NCBI RefSeq assembly: GCF_014764705.1
Contig: NZ_JACXXG010000001.1
Location: forward strand, 124,001-188,000
Direction of reading: 5' to 3'
DNA from: Stutzerimonas kunmingensis
GTDB lineage: Bacteria > Pseudomonadota > Gammaproteobacteria > Pseudomonadales > Pseudomonadaceae
Length of the DNA: 64,000 nt
Shown: in pieces, positions 21,173 through 31,485 of the stretch
Numbering within the stretch: position 1 is the first letter of the stretch
Layout of the letters: every line of letters begins with the position of its first letter
Program-made: the position numbers and the translations under genes
The notes under the pieces: model-generated
What the model saw: the letters and a program-made list of their open reading frames with translations, nothing else
What the model was told of the DNA's origin: nothing
Databases searched by the model: none

Positions 21173-22015
21173 TTACGCGCCCGCGGTGCGGCTCAGGCGC
21201 AGCATATGCACACGGCGGCTGTCGGCGTTGAGCACACGCACGCGGAACCCGTCGATCTCGGTGACTTCGTTGCGCTTGGGCAGGTGCCCGAAGGTGCTCA
21301 TCACCAGGCCGGCGACGGTATCGAATTCGTCGTCGGGGAAGGCGCTGCCGAAGTACTCGTTGAAGCTGTCGATCGGAGTGAGCGCCTTGACCAGGAAGTC
21401 GCCGCTGGGCAGCGGGCGGATGTAGCTGTCTTCCTCGACGTCATGCTCGTCCTCGATGTCGCCGACGATCTGCTCCAGCACGTCTTCGATGGTCACCAGG
21501 CCGGCCACGCCGCCGTACTCGTCGATGACGATGGCCATGTGGTTATGGTTGGCGCGGAATTCGCGCAGCAGTACGTTGAGGCGCTTGGATTCCGGCACGA
21601 AGGTGGCCGGGCGCAGCAGATCCTTGATGTCGAAACTGTGGTGTTCATCCTTGAGGATCAGCGGCAGCAGGTCTTTGGCCAGTAGCACGCCGATCACTTC
21701 ATCGAGGCTTTCACCGACGACCGGATAACGCGAGTGTGCGGCACCGATGATGGCCGGCAGAAACTCGCGGGGGGATTGATCGGCCTTGATGCTGATCACC
21801 TGCGAGCGTGGCACCATGATGTCGCGTACCTGCAGGTCGGCGACCTGGATGGCACCTTCGACGATGGCCAGCGCCTCGCTGTCGAGCAGCTTGTTCTGAT
21901 GGGCTTCGCGCAGGATTTCCAGCAGCTCCTGGCGATTCTTGGGCTCATGGGCAAAAGCCTGGGTGATTTTTTCCAGCCAGGTCTTCTGCCCGCTGATCGA
22001 TCGATCTTCGCTCAT
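21173..22015 (-). CDS. corC: CorC/HlyC-type CBS-domain protein
   Basis: 280-residue cytoplasmic protein with two CBS domains (RDIMVPRSQVISIKADQSPR at about residue 65, and VTIEDVLEQIVGDIEDEHD at about 180) and a C-terminal CorC_HlyC domain (FNEYFGSAFPDDEFDTVAG). The name comes from a genetic link to magnesium and cobalt efflux; its direct role is uncertain. It corresponds to E. coli ybeX, between ybeY and lnt. It starts nine bases after the ybeY stop. Confidence 0.93.
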   Translation of the reverse strand: MSEDRSISGQKTWLEKITQAFAHEPKNRQELLEILREAHQNKLLDSEALAIVEGAIQVADLQVRDIMVPRSQVISIKADQSPREFLPAIIGAAHSRYPVVGESLDEVIGVLLAKDLLPLILKDEHHSFDIKDLLRPATFVPESKRLNVLLREFRANHNHMAIVIDEYGGVAGLVTIEDVLEQIVGDIEDEHDVEEDSYIRPLPSGDFLVKALTPIDSFNEYFGSAFPDDEFDTVAGLVMSTFGHLPKRNEVTEIDGFRVRVLNADSRRVHMLRLSRTAGA

Positions 22016-22024
22016 GTCGTTGAC

Positions 22025-22507
22025 TCAGGAGTCCTTGCAAGTGCCCATGACGGGCGATTCTTCGGCATAGGGATCGGGATGACCCAGCTCGGCCAGCAGT
22101 TGACGCTCCAGCTCTTCCATCTCTTCGGCTTCGGCATCGTCAATGTGATCGTAGCCGAGCAGATGCAGACAGCCATGGATGACCAGATGCGCCCAGTGTG
22201 CCGCCAGTGCCTTGCCCTGTTCCGCGGCTTCGCGCTCGACCACCGGGACGCAGATGACCAGGTCGCCGAGCAGCGGGATGTCCAGCAGTTCGTCGGGAAC
22301 GTCTGCCGGGAACGACAGCACGTTGGTCGCGTAGTCCTTCTGCCGCCAGGTGCGGTTCAGCTCGCGCCCTTCTTCCTCGTCCACCAGGCGAATGGTCAGC
22401 TCCGAGTCGCCGCTACGCTGGCGTAGCGCCATTTCGCAGCAGCGCTGCAGATCGGCGAGGGCCGGCGCAGCGCCCGTGCTGGCGCACTGCAGGTCGAGCT
22501 CAATCAT
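22025..22507 (-). CDS. ybeY: Endoribonuclease YbeY (rRNA maturation)
   Basis: Metal-dependent endoribonuclease needed for 16S rRNA 3'-end maturation and ribosome quality control. The zinc-binding motif [11 protein letters not shown] lies near residues 114-124, and [17 protein letters not shown] is the family core. The start MIELDLQ (ATG 22507) overlaps the phoH stop by eight bases. The 160-residue length is normal. Confidence 0.96.
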   Translation of the reverse strand: MIELDLQCASTGAAPALADLQRCCEMALRQRSGDSELTIRLVDEEEGRELNRTWRQKDYATNVLSFPADVPDELLDIPLLGDLVICVPVVEREAAEQGKALAAHWAHLVIHGCLHLLGYDHIDDAEAEEMEELERQLLAELGHPDPYAEESPVMGTCKDS

Positions 22508-23507
22508 CGCTGGCGTCCTGCGCGGCACGCTTGCTGGCCGGCGACTGGCGATCCTCGAAGGACTCGTAGGCCTCGACGATGCGCTGCACCAGCGGATGGC
22601 GAACGACGTCCTTTGGCTTGAAGTGGGTGAAGCTGATGCCGTTGACGTCCTTGAGCACCTCGATGACGTGCGCCAGACCGCTCTTGGTGCCGCGGGGCAG
22701 GTCGACCTGGGTGATGTCGCCAGTGATCACCGCGGTGGAGCCGAAGCCGATCCGCGTAAGGAACATCTTCATCTGTTCCTGGGTGGTGTTCTGGCTTTCA
22801 TCGAGGATGATGAAGCTGTTGTTCAGCGTGCGGCCGCGCATGTAGGCCAGCGGGGCGATCTCGATCACCTGTTTTTCGATCAGCCGTGCCACATGCTCGA
22901 AACCGAGCATCTCGTAGAGCGCGTCGTAGAGGGGGCGCAGGTAGGGGTCGATCTTCTGTGCCAGGTCGCCGGGCAGGAAGCCGAGCTTCTCGCCGGCTTC
23001 CACCGCCGGGCGTACAAGGAGTATGCGGCGCACCTGTTCGCGCTCCAGCGCGTCCACTGCACAGGCGACGGCGAGGTAGGTCTTGCCGGTACCGGCCGGA
23101 CCGACGCCGAAGTTGATGTCGTTGTCGAGGATGGCTTTGACGTAGCGCTGCTGATTCGCACCGCGGGGGCGGATCATGCCCTTCTTGGTGCGCAGGGCGA
23201 CGCCCTGGTGCGCATTCGGATTGGCCAGCTCCTCCATTCCGGATTCCTGCAGGTACAGATGCACCATGTCCGGAGAGAGCTCGGTGTTCTTGGTTTCCCG
23301 GTACAGCCGGCGCAGCAGCTGTTCGGCAGACTTGGCCGCGTCGGTTGGGCCGATCAGCTCGAACTGGTTGCCGCGGTTGCGGATTTCCAGTTCCAGGCGC
23401 TGTTCGATCAGGCGCAGATGCTCGTCGAATTGGCCGCAGAGATTGGCGAAGCGACGGGCTTCAAAGGGTTCGAGGGTGAAACGATGCGGTTCTATGGGTG
23501 CGTTCAA
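22500..23507 (-). CDS. ybeZ: PhoH-like ATPase (YbeZ)
   Basis: 335-residue PhoH-family P-loop ATPase that partners YbeY in RNA processing. The Walker A motif [12 protein letters not shown] lies near residues 118-129, Walker B is in [13 protein letters not shown], and [11 protein letters not shown] follows. An N-terminal KH-like region precedes the ATPase. It overlaps ybeY, and miaB lies 119 bases upstream on the same strand. Confidence 0.94.
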   Translation of the reverse strand: MNAPIEPHRFTLEPFEARRFANLCGQFDEHLRLIEQRLELEIRNRGNQFELIGPTDAAKSAEQLLRRLYRETKNTELSPDMVHLYLQESGMEELANPNAHQGVALRTKKGMIRPRGANQQRYVKAILDNDINFGVGPAGTGKTYLAVACAVDALEREQVRRILLVRPAVEAGEKLGFLPGDLAQKIDPYLRPLYDALYEMLGFEHVARLIEKQVIEIAPLAYMRGRTLNNSFIILDESQNTTQEQMKMFLTRIGFGSTAVITGDITQVDLPRGTKSGLAHVIEVLKDVNGISFTHFKPKDVVRHPLVQRIVEAYESFEDRQSPASKRAAQDASDD

Positions 23508-23626
23508 GGGCTTTTATATGTGGCCGTGGTCGGCGAAGTGGTGAGGGAAGAATAGCGCCGCGGGCGCAAAGCGGAAAGCGCAGTCGCGGCCCCGATGCAA
23601 TCACATGGGGGCCGCATGCCTGGTTC

Positions 23627-24940
23627 TCAAGCTAGCAAGGTGCCACGTAGCGAGTGCGGCAGCGCGTCGTCGATGTGCACTTCGACGAATTGGCCGATCA
23701 GTCGCGGGTTGTCGCAGCGGAAGTTGACGATGCGATTGTGCTCGGTACGGCCCTGCAGCATGCCAGGGTCCTTCTTCGAGTAGTCGCTGACGAGGATGCG
23801 CTGAGTGGTGCCTACCATCCGTCGGCTGTTCTCGAAACCCTGCTGATTGATGCGCTGCTGGAGGATCGCCAGGCGCTGCTTCTTCACCTCGTCCGGGGTG
23901 TCGTCGGCCAGATCCGCGGCCGGGGTGCCGGGGCGCGAGCTGTAGACGAAGGAGTAGGAAAAGTCGAAGCCGACGTCCTCAATCAGCTTCATGGTCTGCT
24001 CGAAGTCCTTGTCGGTCTCGCCGGGGAAGCCGACGATGAAGTCCGAGCTGATCAGGATGTCCGGCACTGCGGCCTTGAGCCGGCGGATGCGCGACTTGTA
24101 CTCCAGGGCGGTGTGGTTGCGCTTCATCGCCGCGAGGATGCGGTCGGACCCGGCCTGCACCGGCAGATGCAGATATTTCACCAGCTGCGGGATGTCCGCA
24201 TGGGCCTGGATGATCGCGTCGGAGAACTCCAGTGGATGGCTGGTGGTGTAGCGGATACGGCCGATGCCTTCTACTGCGGCGACGGCGTGCAGCAGGTCGG
24301 CGAAGTCATGCCCGTCGTAGCGATAGCCATTGACGTTCTGCCCCAGCAGGGTGACTTCCTTCACGCCGTTTTCGGCCAGGTGGACGACTTCCGCCAGCAC
24401 GTCGGCCAGCGGGCGGCTGACTTCTTCGCCGCGGGTATAGGGCACCACGCAGAAGGTGCAGTACTTGCTGCAGCCTTCCATGACCGAAACGAAGGCACTG
24501 GGGCCGTCGACGCGCGGCTCTGGCAGGCGGTCGAACTTCTCGATCTCGGGGAACGAAATGTCCACCTGCGGTTTCTTGGTGGTGCGCGCGGCGTCGATCA
24601 TTTCCGGCAGACGATGCAGGGTCTGCGGCCCGAAGACCACGTCGACGTACGGGGCGCGGTCGCGAATGGCCGCGCCTTCCTGGCTGGCCACGCAGCCGCC
24701 GACGCCGATCACCAGTTGCGGATTGTCCAGCTTCAGTTCGCGCCAGCGACCCAGTTGCGAGAAGACCTTTTCCTGGGCCTTTTCGCGGATCGAGCAGGTA
24801 TTGAGAAGAATCACGTCGGCTTCTGCCGGGTTCTCGGTGATCTCCATGGTCTGGTGTTCGCCCAGCAGGTCCACCATGCGCGAGCTGTCGTACTCGTTCA
24901 TCTGGCAGCCATGGGTTTCGATGAAAAGCTTGCGGGTCAT
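23627..24940 (-). CDS. miaB: tRNA-2-methylthio-N6-dimethylallyladenosine synthase
   Basis: Radical-SAM methylthiotransferase acting on i6A37 of tRNAs. The N-terminal cluster-binding domain begins with [12 protein letters not shown] and contains [10 protein letters not shown] and GVGGCVAS. The radical-SAM motif is [15 protein letters not shown] near residue 157. A TRAM domain closes the protein. At 437 residues it is slightly short at the C-terminus, ending shortly after the TRAM domain. It heads the miaB-ybeZ-ybeY-corC-lnt group. Confidence 0.96.
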   Translation of the reverse strand: MTRKLFIETHGCQMNEYDSSRMVDLLGEHQTMEITENPAEADVILLNTCSIREKAQEKVFSQLGRWRELKLDNPQLVIGVGGCVASQEGAAIRDRAPYVDVVFGPQTLHRLPEMIDAARTTKKPQVDISFPEIEKFDRLPEPRVDGPSAFVSVMEGCSKYCTFCVVPYTRGEEVSRPLADVLAEVVHLAENGVKEVTLLGQNVNGYRYDGHDFADLLHAVAAVEGIGRIRYTTSHPLEFSDAIIQAHADIPQLVKYLHLPVQAGSDRILAAMKRNHTALEYKSRIRRLKAAVPDILISSDFIVGFPGETDKDFEQTMKLIEDVGFDFSYSFVYSSRPGTPAADLADDTPDEVKKQRLAILQQRINQQGFENSRRMVGTTQRILVSDYSKKDPGMLQGRTEHNRIVNFRCDNPRLIGQFVEVHIDDALPHSLRGTLLA

Positions 24941-25037
24941 GTTACGGGCCGGCGTTGTGCAAAAAATGACCGGCGATTATATGCCCACGACCGAGCAGGG
25001 GAAAGCGCGGGTGGATGCCGCGGGGTTTCTCGATTGT

Positions 25038-25574
25038 TCAGGGGATCTGCGGCGCGTCGGCGGCCTGCAGTTGCATCAGGTAGTCGCGGAAGATCTGCCC
25101 GAGGACCTGGGTGGCAATTTCCAGCTCGTCGCGACGCATCTGTCCGGAAACTCGGTCGGCTGTATCCAGCGCATCGTCTTCGCCATTCACGGCAGCCATC
25201 TTCAGCACGATGTAGGCCTGGACGTTGTTGGCCTTGACCCCTTCGCCGCGGAAGAACATCACGCCGAGCCGGTGTTGCGCGGCTGCATGACCGCGCAGTG
25301 AGGCCTGCTCGAACCAGTACAGCGCCTTGGCCAGGTCGCGTGGCGCACGCTTGCCGTCGTAGTGAAACTCGCCCAGCTCGTAGGCGGCTTTCACATCGCC
25401 TTCGCTGGCGGCCTGCTGGCAGTTGCGCAGTGCTTCGGGGAGTTCTTCGGGAAGGGTGTCGAGCGCGCAGCGCGCGGTCGCCGGGATCAGCAGGGTATTC
25501 CCGCCGGCCAGGGCCGTGAGAGGCGAGAGAAGCAGCAGACAGCCCAAAGACAGGATGCGGCCGGTGCGGATCAT
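25038..25574 (-). CDS. Secreted Sel1-repeat protein
   Basis: 178 residues with a Sec signal peptide (cleavage after about residue 23, LTALAGG) and two or three Sel1-like TPR repeats (AAYELGEFHYDGKRAPRDLA, then AAQHRLGVMFFRGEGV). Such repeats act as protein-binding scaffolds. The partner is unknown. The gene is alone between miaB and a membrane protein gene, all on the minus strand. It is probably periplasmic. Confidence 0.8.
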   Translation of the reverse strand: MIRTGRILSLGCLLLLSPLTALAGGNTLLIPATARCALDTLPEELPEALRNCQQAASEGDVKAAYELGEFHYDGKRAPRDLAKALYWFEQASLRGHAAAQHRLGVMFFRGEGVKANNVQAYIVLKMAAVNGEDDALDTADRVSGQMRRDELEIATQVLGQIFRDYLMQLQAADAPQIP

Positions 25575-25691
25575 GAAAATCTGGCGCCTCGAGGAGCAGG
25601 GCGGTAATGAAAGGCTGGAACGAGCCAGCCGTCACATTATGGATAAGCTGCAGCCTGCTTACAAAGCCTTTAACCGCCTGTCATCGGCTTT

Positions 25692-26327
25692 TTATGCGAC
25701 TGCCGGACTGTCCTCACGTGTGCTGCCCGGCAGGCGCACCAGCAGAATGGTCAGCAGCGGGCTGGCGATCGCCAACAGCAGCGGTCTCAGGTCGCCGAGC
25801 GGCTGGATGATCGACCCGCCGTTCGGCAGCGGTGCCGCGCCCAGCAGAAGCGCGCCAGCCGCCAGGCCGGCAAGGGTCGGCAGGCTTGCCGGCCATTGCA
25901 GCGCGCCGGCGTAGACCACCAGCAGCGCACTGGTCAGCATCAGGCCGAAGGCGTAGGGCTCGCTCCAGCCCAGCTGTCGCGCCAGTTCGAAAAACACGCA
26001 CAGCCCCAACACCACGCGACCCCAGTTCGGTCGACTCCACACCCAGCGCCGCGCCAGGGTCAGCGCAGCCACTGCGATCAGCGGCAAACCGAGCAGCAGG
26101 CTGGCGCGCTCCAGCCACTGGTGCGCCTCCTCCAGATCTATGCCAAGCACGCTCGCCGCGGCGCACGCAGCGCTGGCGGCCGTCAGGATGAAGCCAAGCA
26201 GTGCGCTGAACAGCGCTGGCTGGTCCGCCTCGCCGTAACAGCGCCGGGTGCGGCCGATCAGCAGTGCGCTGGTGCCGGCAGTCAGGGCGAGCAGGATGCT
26301 CTGCAGCAATTCCATCGTCGGGTTCAC
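25692..26327 (-). CDS. Uncharacterised integral membrane protein
   Basis: 211 residues, almost wholly hydrophobic, with about six or seven predicted membrane segments separated by short charged loops ([24 protein letters not shown]). I recognise no family motif. Its start codon overlaps the hemL stop by four bases, so it is very likely translated from the hemL transcript. That suggests, but does not show, a link to the haem pathway. No terminator was seen downstream. Confidence 0.72.
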   Translation of the reverse strand: MNPTMELLQSILLALTAGTSALLIGRTRRCYGEADQPALFSALLGFILTAASAACAAASVLGIDLEEAHQWLERASLLLGLPLIAVAALTLARRWVWSRPNWGRVVLGLCVFFELARQLGWSEPYAFGLMLTSALLVVYAGALQWPASLPTLAGLAAGALLLGAAPLPNGGSIIQPLGDLRPLLLAIASPLLTILLVRLPGSTREDSPAVA

Positions 26328-27607
26328 TTGAGCTTGGCGAAGGCGCGCTCGGCCGCATCCAGAGTGATTGCGAGCTCGGTGTCGCCATGGGCGATGGAAG
26401 TGAAACCGGCCTCGAACGCGCTCGGTGCCAGGTAGACGCCGCCTTCGAGCATCAGATGGAAGAAGCGCTTGAAGCGGTCGGCATCGCTGGCCATGACATC
26501 GGCGAAGGTCACAATGTCATCGGCGCCGCTGAAATACAGACCGAACATGCCACCGACCTGGGTGGTGACGAAGGGGATGCCAGCGGCATCGGCGCGGTCC
26601 TGCAGGCCTTGCAGCATACGGCTGGTGTAGGCGCTCAGTTCGTCATGGAAGCCGGGGCGGCTGATCAGGCCCAGCGTGGTCAGGCCCGCGGCCATCGCCA
26701 GTGGATTGCCCGACAGGGTGCCGGCCTGGTAGACCGGGCCGAGCGGGGCGATGTGCTGCATGATGGCGCGCTTGCCGCCAAAGCAGCCGACCGGCATGCC
26801 GCCGCCGATGATCTTGCCGAAGGTCGACAGGTCCGGCGTCACGCCGTAGTAGGCCTGGGCGCCGCCGAGGGCGACGCGGAAACCGGTCATCACTTCGTCG
26901 AAGATCAGCACCACGCCATACGCGTCACACAGGGTGCGCAGGCCTTCGAGGAAGCCCGGTGCCGGGGGAACGCAGTTCATGTTGCCGGCGACCGGCTCGA
27001 CGATGATGCAGGCGACCTGCTCGCCCTTTTCCTTCAGCGTGGCTTCGACTTCTGCTAGGTCGTTGTAGGCCAGGGTCAGGGTGTGCTTGGCGAAATCCGC
27101 CGGCACCCCGGCCGAGCTCGGCACGCCCTGGGTCAGGGCGCCGGAGCCGGCTTTGACCAGCAGGCTGTCGGAGTGACCGTGGTAGCAACCTTCGAACTTG
27201 ATGATGTCGTCGCGGCCGGTGTAGCCACGGGCCAGGCGGATCGCGCTCATGGTCGCTTCGGTGCCGGAGCTGACCATGCGCACCATCTCCATGGATGGCA
27301 CCAGGCGGCAGACCAGTTCGGCCATCTCGGTCTCCATGGCGGTCGGCGCGCCGTAGGACAGCCCGTGTTCGAGCTGGCGGCGCACGGCATCGAGCACCTC
27401 AGGGTGGCTGTGGCCGAGAATCATCGGGCCCCAGGAGCCGACGTAGTCGACGTAGCGCTTGTCATCTTCGTCGATCACATAGGCGCCGGCGGCGTGCTTG
27501 AGAAACAGCGGGGTACCGCCGACGCTGCGAAAGGCGCGCACGGGGGAATTGACGCCGCCAGGGATGTGGGTCTGGGCGCTGGCAAAAAGGGCTTCGGAAC
27601 GGGACAT
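26324..27607 (-). CDS. hemL: Glutamate-1-semialdehyde 2,1-aminomutase
   Basis: PLP enzyme converting glutamate-1-semialdehyde to 5-aminolevulinate, the haem precursor, in the C5 pathway. The 427-residue length is standard. The substrate-binding start [12 protein letters not shown], the cofactor region [20 protein letters not shown] and the PLP-lysine segment [14 protein letters not shown] are all present. It lies downstream of thiDE, as in P. aeruginosa (PA3975-PA3977), with a hairpin in the 55-base gap. Confidence 0.97.
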   Translation of the reverse strand: MSRSEALFASAQTHIPGGVNSPVRAFRSVGGTPLFLKHAAGAYVIDEDDKRYVDYVGSWGPMILGHSHPEVLDAVRRQLEHGLSYGAPTAMETEMAELVCRLVPSMEMVRMVSSGTEATMSAIRLARGYTGRDDIIKFEGCYHGHSDSLLVKAGSGALTQGVPSSAGVPADFAKHTLTLAYNDLAEVEATLKEKGEQVACIIVEPVAGNMNCVPPAPGFLEGLRTLCDAYGVVLIFDEVMTGFRVALGGAQAYYGVTPDLSTFGKIIGGGMPVGCFGGKRAIMQHIAPLGPVYQAGTLSGNPLAMAAGLTTLGLISRPGFHDELSAYTSRMLQGLQDRADAAGIPFVTTQVGGMFGLYFSGADDIVTFADVMASDADRFKRFFHLMLEGGVYLAPSAFEAGFTSIAHGDTELAITLDAAERAFAKLK

Positions 27608-27626
27608 GCGGGCCTCGCAGAACAGG

Positions 27627-27653
27627 GGCTGACCGCCGTGTGGCGGGTCAGCC
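27627..27653 (-). promoter_or_regulatory. Hairpin between thiE and hemL
   Basis: GGCTGACC and GCC at 27627-27637 pair with GGC and GGTCAGCC at 27642-27653, with one bulged base and a 4-base loop. No T run follows on either strand, so it is not a standard terminator. It would sit in the hemL leader, about 20 bases before the start codon. Confidence 0.5.
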
Positions 27654-27662
27654 GTGGCGGAA

Positions 27663-28304
27663 TCAGGGGGTATTGAACAACTGGCTGAACGCTCTGGCGC
27701 GGCGCTCGACCTCGGCCGGGCTGTCAGCGGCGAACAGCGCGTGCACCACGGCGATCATCTGCACGCCCTCGGCGATCAGGCTTGGTGCCGTTTCCGGCGT
27801 GATGCCGCCGATAGCGACAATCGGCAGGCCTATGCGGGTGCGGGCTTCGCGCAGCAGTTCGGGATCGGCCGAGGGTGCCCCCGGCTTTGTCTGCGACTGG
27901 AAGAAGCGGCCAAAGGCGACGTAGCTGGCGCCGTCACGTGCGGCCTGTTCGGCCAGCGGCAGCTGCGCATGGCAGGTGGCGCCGATGATCGCCTGGCGGC
28001 CGAGCAGGGCTCGGGCGGCGGCCAGCGAGCCATCTTCCTGGCCGAGGTGCAGGCCGACGCCCAGTCGCGCGGCCAGCTCGGCGTCGTCGTTGATGATTAG
28101 TTGCGCGCCATGCCGGGCACAGAGTTCCTGCAATGCATCGGCTTCGCGCAAGCGGCGGGCCTCGTCACTGGATTTGTCGCGGTACTGCAGCAGGCGGGCG
28201 CCACCTTTCAGCGCAGCTTCGACATACGGCAGCAAACGGCCCTCGGCGAGCAACTTGCTATCGGTGATGGCGTACAGGCCGCGCAGGCGGGTCGAATCCT
28301 TCAT
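27663..28304 (-). CDS. thiE: Thiamine-phosphate synthase
   Basis: Joins HMP pyrophosphate and thiazole phosphate to form thiamine phosphate. The 213-residue TIM-barrel protein carries [28 protein letters not shown], the NDD motif in [14 protein letters not shown] and [12 protein letters not shown]. The start is ATG 28304, since the longer open frame runs through thiD. It lies 14 bases downstream of thiD. Confidence 0.95.
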   Translation of the reverse strand: MKDSTRLRGLYAITDSKLLAEGRLLPYVEAALKGGARLLQYRDKSSDEARRLREADALQELCARHGAQLIINDDAELAARLGVGLHLGQEDGSLAAARALLGRQAIIGATCHAQLPLAEQAARDGASYVAFGRFFQSQTKPGAPSADPELLREARTRIGLPIVAIGGITPETAPSLIAEGVQMIAVVHALFAADSPAEVERRARAFSQLFNTP

Positions 28305-28318
28305 GCGCTGCTCTCCAG

Positions 28319-29113
28319 TCAGACCAGGTCCAGGGGCAGGCGGCGCGGCACGTACTGGCCGTGGCCGGGGGCCTCGGCATCGCGCAGCGTACGCCAGGTG
28401 TAGTCGAGTGCCGAGCGGACCGCGCTGGTCAGCTCCTCGCCCAGTGCCAGGCGACCGGCCAGGGCGCTGGCAAGCGTGCAGCCGGAGCCGTGATAGCTGC
28501 CCGGCAGGCGCGCGCAAGTGAAGTCGTGACGACTGCCGTCGCGGCAATACAGGCGGTTGTGCACTTCGCTCTCGTCGCCATGGCCGCCGGTGATCAGCAG
28601 GTGGCGGATATGCGGCAGCAGGCGTTCGGCACACTCGTCGGCGCTGCCCTCCGGCAGTTCGGCAAGGATCCGAGCTTCCGGCAAATTCGGCGTGGCGATG
28701 GTGGAAACCGGGAACAGCCGCTCGCGCATGGCGTAGCCGACATCCTCCTTGCCCAGCGCGCCGCCACCGCCGGCGCGCAGCACCGGGTCGCAGACCAGCG
28801 GCACGCCCGGCAGCCGGGCCATGATCTCGAGCACCGTCTCGACCATCTCCACCGAGCCGAGCATGCCCAGCTTGACGGCGGCGATGGGCAGGTCGGCGAT
28901 CACTGCGTTGGCCTGGGCGAGTACCCACTCGCGGTCGAGCACGCGGAAGTCGGAGACGTTGACGGTGTCCTGCACGGTGAGCGCGGTGACGGTCGGCGCG
29001 GCGTGGCAGGCCTGTGCCAGCAGGGCTTCGATGTCCGCCTGCAGACCGGCGCCGCCACTGGGATCGTGGCCGGACAGGCAGAGGACGACGGGACGGGAAG
29101 TGAAGTTTTTCAT
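28319..29113 (-). CDS. thiD: Hydroxymethylpyrimidine/phosphomethylpyrimidine kinase
   Basis: Ribokinase-fold enzyme that phosphorylates HMP and HMP-P for thiamine synthesis. Recognisable segments are [18 protein letters not shown] near the N-terminus, [25 protein letters not shown] and the anion-hole region [18 protein letters not shown]. The ATG at 29113 gives 264 residues. It is the first gene of the thiD-thiE-hemL-membrane protein run and is divergent from ladS. No TPP riboswitch was recognised in the 223-base gap. Confidence 0.95.
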   Translation of the reverse strand: MKNFTSRPVVLCLSGHDPSGGAGLQADIEALLAQACHAAPTVTALTVQDTVNVSDFRVLDREWVLAQANAVIADLPIAAVKLGMLGSVEMVETVLEIMARLPGVPLVCDPVLRAGGGGALGKEDVGYAMRERLFPVSTIATPNLPEARILAELPEGSADECAERLLPHIRHLLITGGHGDESEVHNRLYCRDGSRHDFTCARLPGSYHGSGCTLASALAGRLALGEELTSAVRSALDYTWRTLRDAEAPGHGQYVPRRLPLDLV

Positions 29114-29336
29114 GGCGTGCGAGCTTATCACCAAACCGCGCTGGCGGGACGCGGCAGTTGTGCGTCTATCCGCCACCGCCGCGCGCACCGGTCATCGGCC
29201 AAGTCATCCTGGCGAATCGGCTTTTTCCGGGTGCGCACGCCGCTGTGGTAGATTGCTGGCACTTTGGTTTTCGGACCGTGCGACAGAGTTCACCGACGGT
29301 AGGTTCGCAGTAGTCGCCTGGCCTGCACGAGGCATC

Positions 29337-31337
29337 ATGCGGTACGTCTTCCTCTTCTTCCTGGCTGTTCTGCCTGCCTTGGCCGCCGCCGTCGAGCTCG
29401 ACGAACACACCCGTCATTTGCCGCTCGGGCAGATGATGGAAGTGTTCGAGGACCCGCGCGGAGAGATCGGCATAGAGGACATCGCGTCGCCCGCATTCGA
29501 AAGCCATTTCCAGCGCAATCGCACGCCGGTGTTCAACGCCGGTTATTCACGCTCCGTGCACTGGGTTCGCATCGATCTAAGCTACCGGCCGCAGCTCGCC
29601 CAGGGGGCGAGGCGCTGGTTGCTGGAAGTGGCGTATCCGCCACTGGACAGCCTGCAGCTCTATCTGTCCGACGGCCAGGGTGGCTACCGCCTCGCCCGGG
29701 ATACCGGCGACACCCGGCCCTGGGCCAGTCGCGAGATCCGTCAGGGCAACTACCTGTTCGAACTCGAGCTCCAGCCCGAGCAGCCGCAGCGCGTCTACCT
29801 GCGGGTGGAGAGCGAAGGCTCGATTCAGGTGCCGCTGAGCCTCTGGTCGCAGCACGCCTATCTGGAGGCGCAGCCGGGACGCATCTACGTACTGGGCATG
29901 ATCTATGGCGTGCTGCTGGCGATGCTGGTCTACAACCTGTTCATCTATATCAGCATCCGCGACCAGAGCTACCTGTTCTACATTCTCTACATCGCCGCGT
30001 TTGGCCTCTATCAGGTCTCGGTGAACGGCGCCGGGGTGCAGTTTCTCTGGCCGGATCGGCCCTGGTGGGCCAACGCTGCGACCCCCCTGCTGATCGGCGC
30101 CACAGGGTTGTTCGGCTGCCTGTTCACCCGCAGCTTCCTGCGCACCGCCGAGCACAGCCGCTGGATGGACCGGCTGTTGCGGCTGATCATCGGTTTTTCG
30201 GTGGTGGTCATGGTGCTGGCACTGACCACAGACTATGGCCTGTCGCTGCGCCTGGCCACCGCGCTGGCGCTGCTCTTCACCCTGGCGGTGTTCGCCGCTG
30301 GCATCCTGGCCTGGCTGCGCGGCATGCGTGTGGCGCGCTATTTCATCATCGCCTGGAGCGCGCTGCTGGTCGGAGGGCAGATCAACACCCTGATGGTGCT
30401 CGGCCACCTGCCGCACAACTTCCTGACGATGTACGCCAGCCAGCTGGGGGCCGCGCTGGAGGTGGTGCTGCTTTCGATGGCGCTGGCCGATCGCATCAAC
30501 GCGCTGAAGGACGAGCGGGCAAAGATCCTGGAGAACGCCCGCTCCGACCTGGAGCAGCTGAACCGCGAGCTGGCCGAGAGCAACCGGCTCAAGGACGAGT
30601 TTCTCTCCAACATCAGCCACGAGCTGCGCACGCCGATGATGGGCGTGATGGGCGCGCTCGAGCTGCTGCCGGCGTCGGAAACTCCGGAGGAACTCCAGCA
30701 GTACCAGCACATCGCCACCGGTTCGGCGCGGGACATGATGCGCCTGGTCAACAACATCCTCGTGCTCAGCGAGTTGCGCGCCGGCAAGCTGCGCCTGCAG
30801 GCCCAGCGCTTCAGCCTGCGCGACACGGCGGTGCGGCTGGAGCAGCAGTTCGGCCCCCAGGCGCGCGCCAAGGGGCTGGCCTTCGATCTGGAATTCGACG
30901 GCAAGCTGCCGGACCGCGTGTACGGGGACGGCGAGAAGTTCGAGCAAAGCATCTGTCATCTGCTCGACAACGCGGTCAAGTTCACCTCGCGGGGCGCAGC
31001 GACGTTGCGCTTCGGCGGCGCGGTGGAACAGCGCCAGGTGCAGCTCGAGGTAGAAGTGATCGACAGCGGCATCGGTTTCAGCGACGCCGATCAGGCCTGC
31101 CTCTATCACCAGTTCCGCCAGGTGGATGGCTCCATGACCCGTCGCTACGGCGGGCTCGGCATCGGCCTGGCGATCAGCCGCGGGCTGATCGAAGTGTTCG
31201 GCGGGCAGCTGAGCCAGCAGTCGCGGCCCGGCCTGGGCAGTCGCTTCTGCATCCGCGTGCGCTTCCCGCTGCATGGCCCCGAACAGATGCCCGCGAGTCA
31301 ACCGAACGGCAACCCGCCGTCCGCGCCGATTGCCTGA
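29337..31337 (+). CDS. ladS: LadS-like 7TMR-DISM sensor histidine kinase without receiver domain
   Basis: Membrane sensor kinase. A signal peptide (about residues 1-18) precedes a periplasmic DISMED2 domain, then seven membrane segments (about 185-375), a short coiled coil (EQLNRELAESNRLKDEF), HisKA with the phospho-acceptor in SNISHELRTPMMG (His about 428) and HATPase_c with N (CHLLDNAVKF), G1 (DSGIGFS) and G2 (GGLGIGLAISRG) boxes. Its place between thiD and an AidB-like gene matches P. aeruginosa ladS (PA3974). That LadS is about 795 residues and ends in a receiver domain; this protein stops at 666 with only a short Pro/Ser tail. P. aeruginosa LadS feeds the Gac/Rsm pathway. Confidence 0.85.
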   Translation: MRYVFLFFLAVLPALAAAVELDEHTRHLPLGQMMEVFEDPRGEIGIEDIASPAFESHFQRNRTPVFNAGYSRSVHWVRIDLSYRPQLAQGARRWLLEVAYPPLDSLQLYLSDGQGGYRLARDTGDTRPWASREIRQGNYLFELELQPEQPQRVYLRVESEGSIQVPLSLWSQHAYLEAQPGRIYVLGMIYGVLLAMLVYNLFIYISIRDQSYLFYILYIAAFGLYQVSVNGAGVQFLWPDRPWWANAATPLLIGATGLFGCLFTRSFLRTAEHSRWMDRLLRLIIGFSVVVMVLALTTDYGLSLRLATALALLFTLAVFAAGILAWLRGMRVARYFIIAWSALLVGGQINTLMVLGHLPHNFLTMYASQLGAALEVVLLSMALADRINALKDERAKILENARSDLEQLNRELAESNRLKDEFLSNISHELRTPMMGVMGALELLPASETPEELQQYQHIATGSARDMMRLVNNILVLSELRAGKLRLQAQRFSLRDTAVRLEQQFGPQARAKGLAFDLEFDGKLPDRVYGDGEKFEQSICHLLDNAVKFTSRGAATLRFGGAVEQRQVQLEVEVIDSGIGFSDADQACLYHQFRQVDGSMTRRYGGLGIGLAISRGLIEVFGGQLSQQSRPGLGSRFCIRVRFPLHGPEQMPASQPNGNPPSAPIA

Positions 31338-31485
31338 GGCGCGGACCTTTTGGCCGATACCTCGCTTCAAGCGGCCTGCCGCTGCGTGTTTCACTGCTGA
31401 TCCAACCGCGCCGCCCGTTGCTCGCATGCGCCGACTACGCTTGCTGACAGCCGCCGCGCATCGGCAACGAAACGAGGGCCGTCAG

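Noticed and set aside
23627..24940. MiaB considered truncated at the C-terminus
   Set aside because: All catalytic motifs and the TRAM domain are present; the product is only a few residues shorter than typical.
28960..29336. TPP riboswitch before thiD
   Set aside because: I could not find the conserved thi-box core (CUGAGA or ACCUGA segments in the right order) on the minus strand of the leader.
30065..31447. A 460-codon plus-strand frame inside ladS
   Set aside because: It is an out-of-frame shadow of the kinase coding region and contains no receiver domain.
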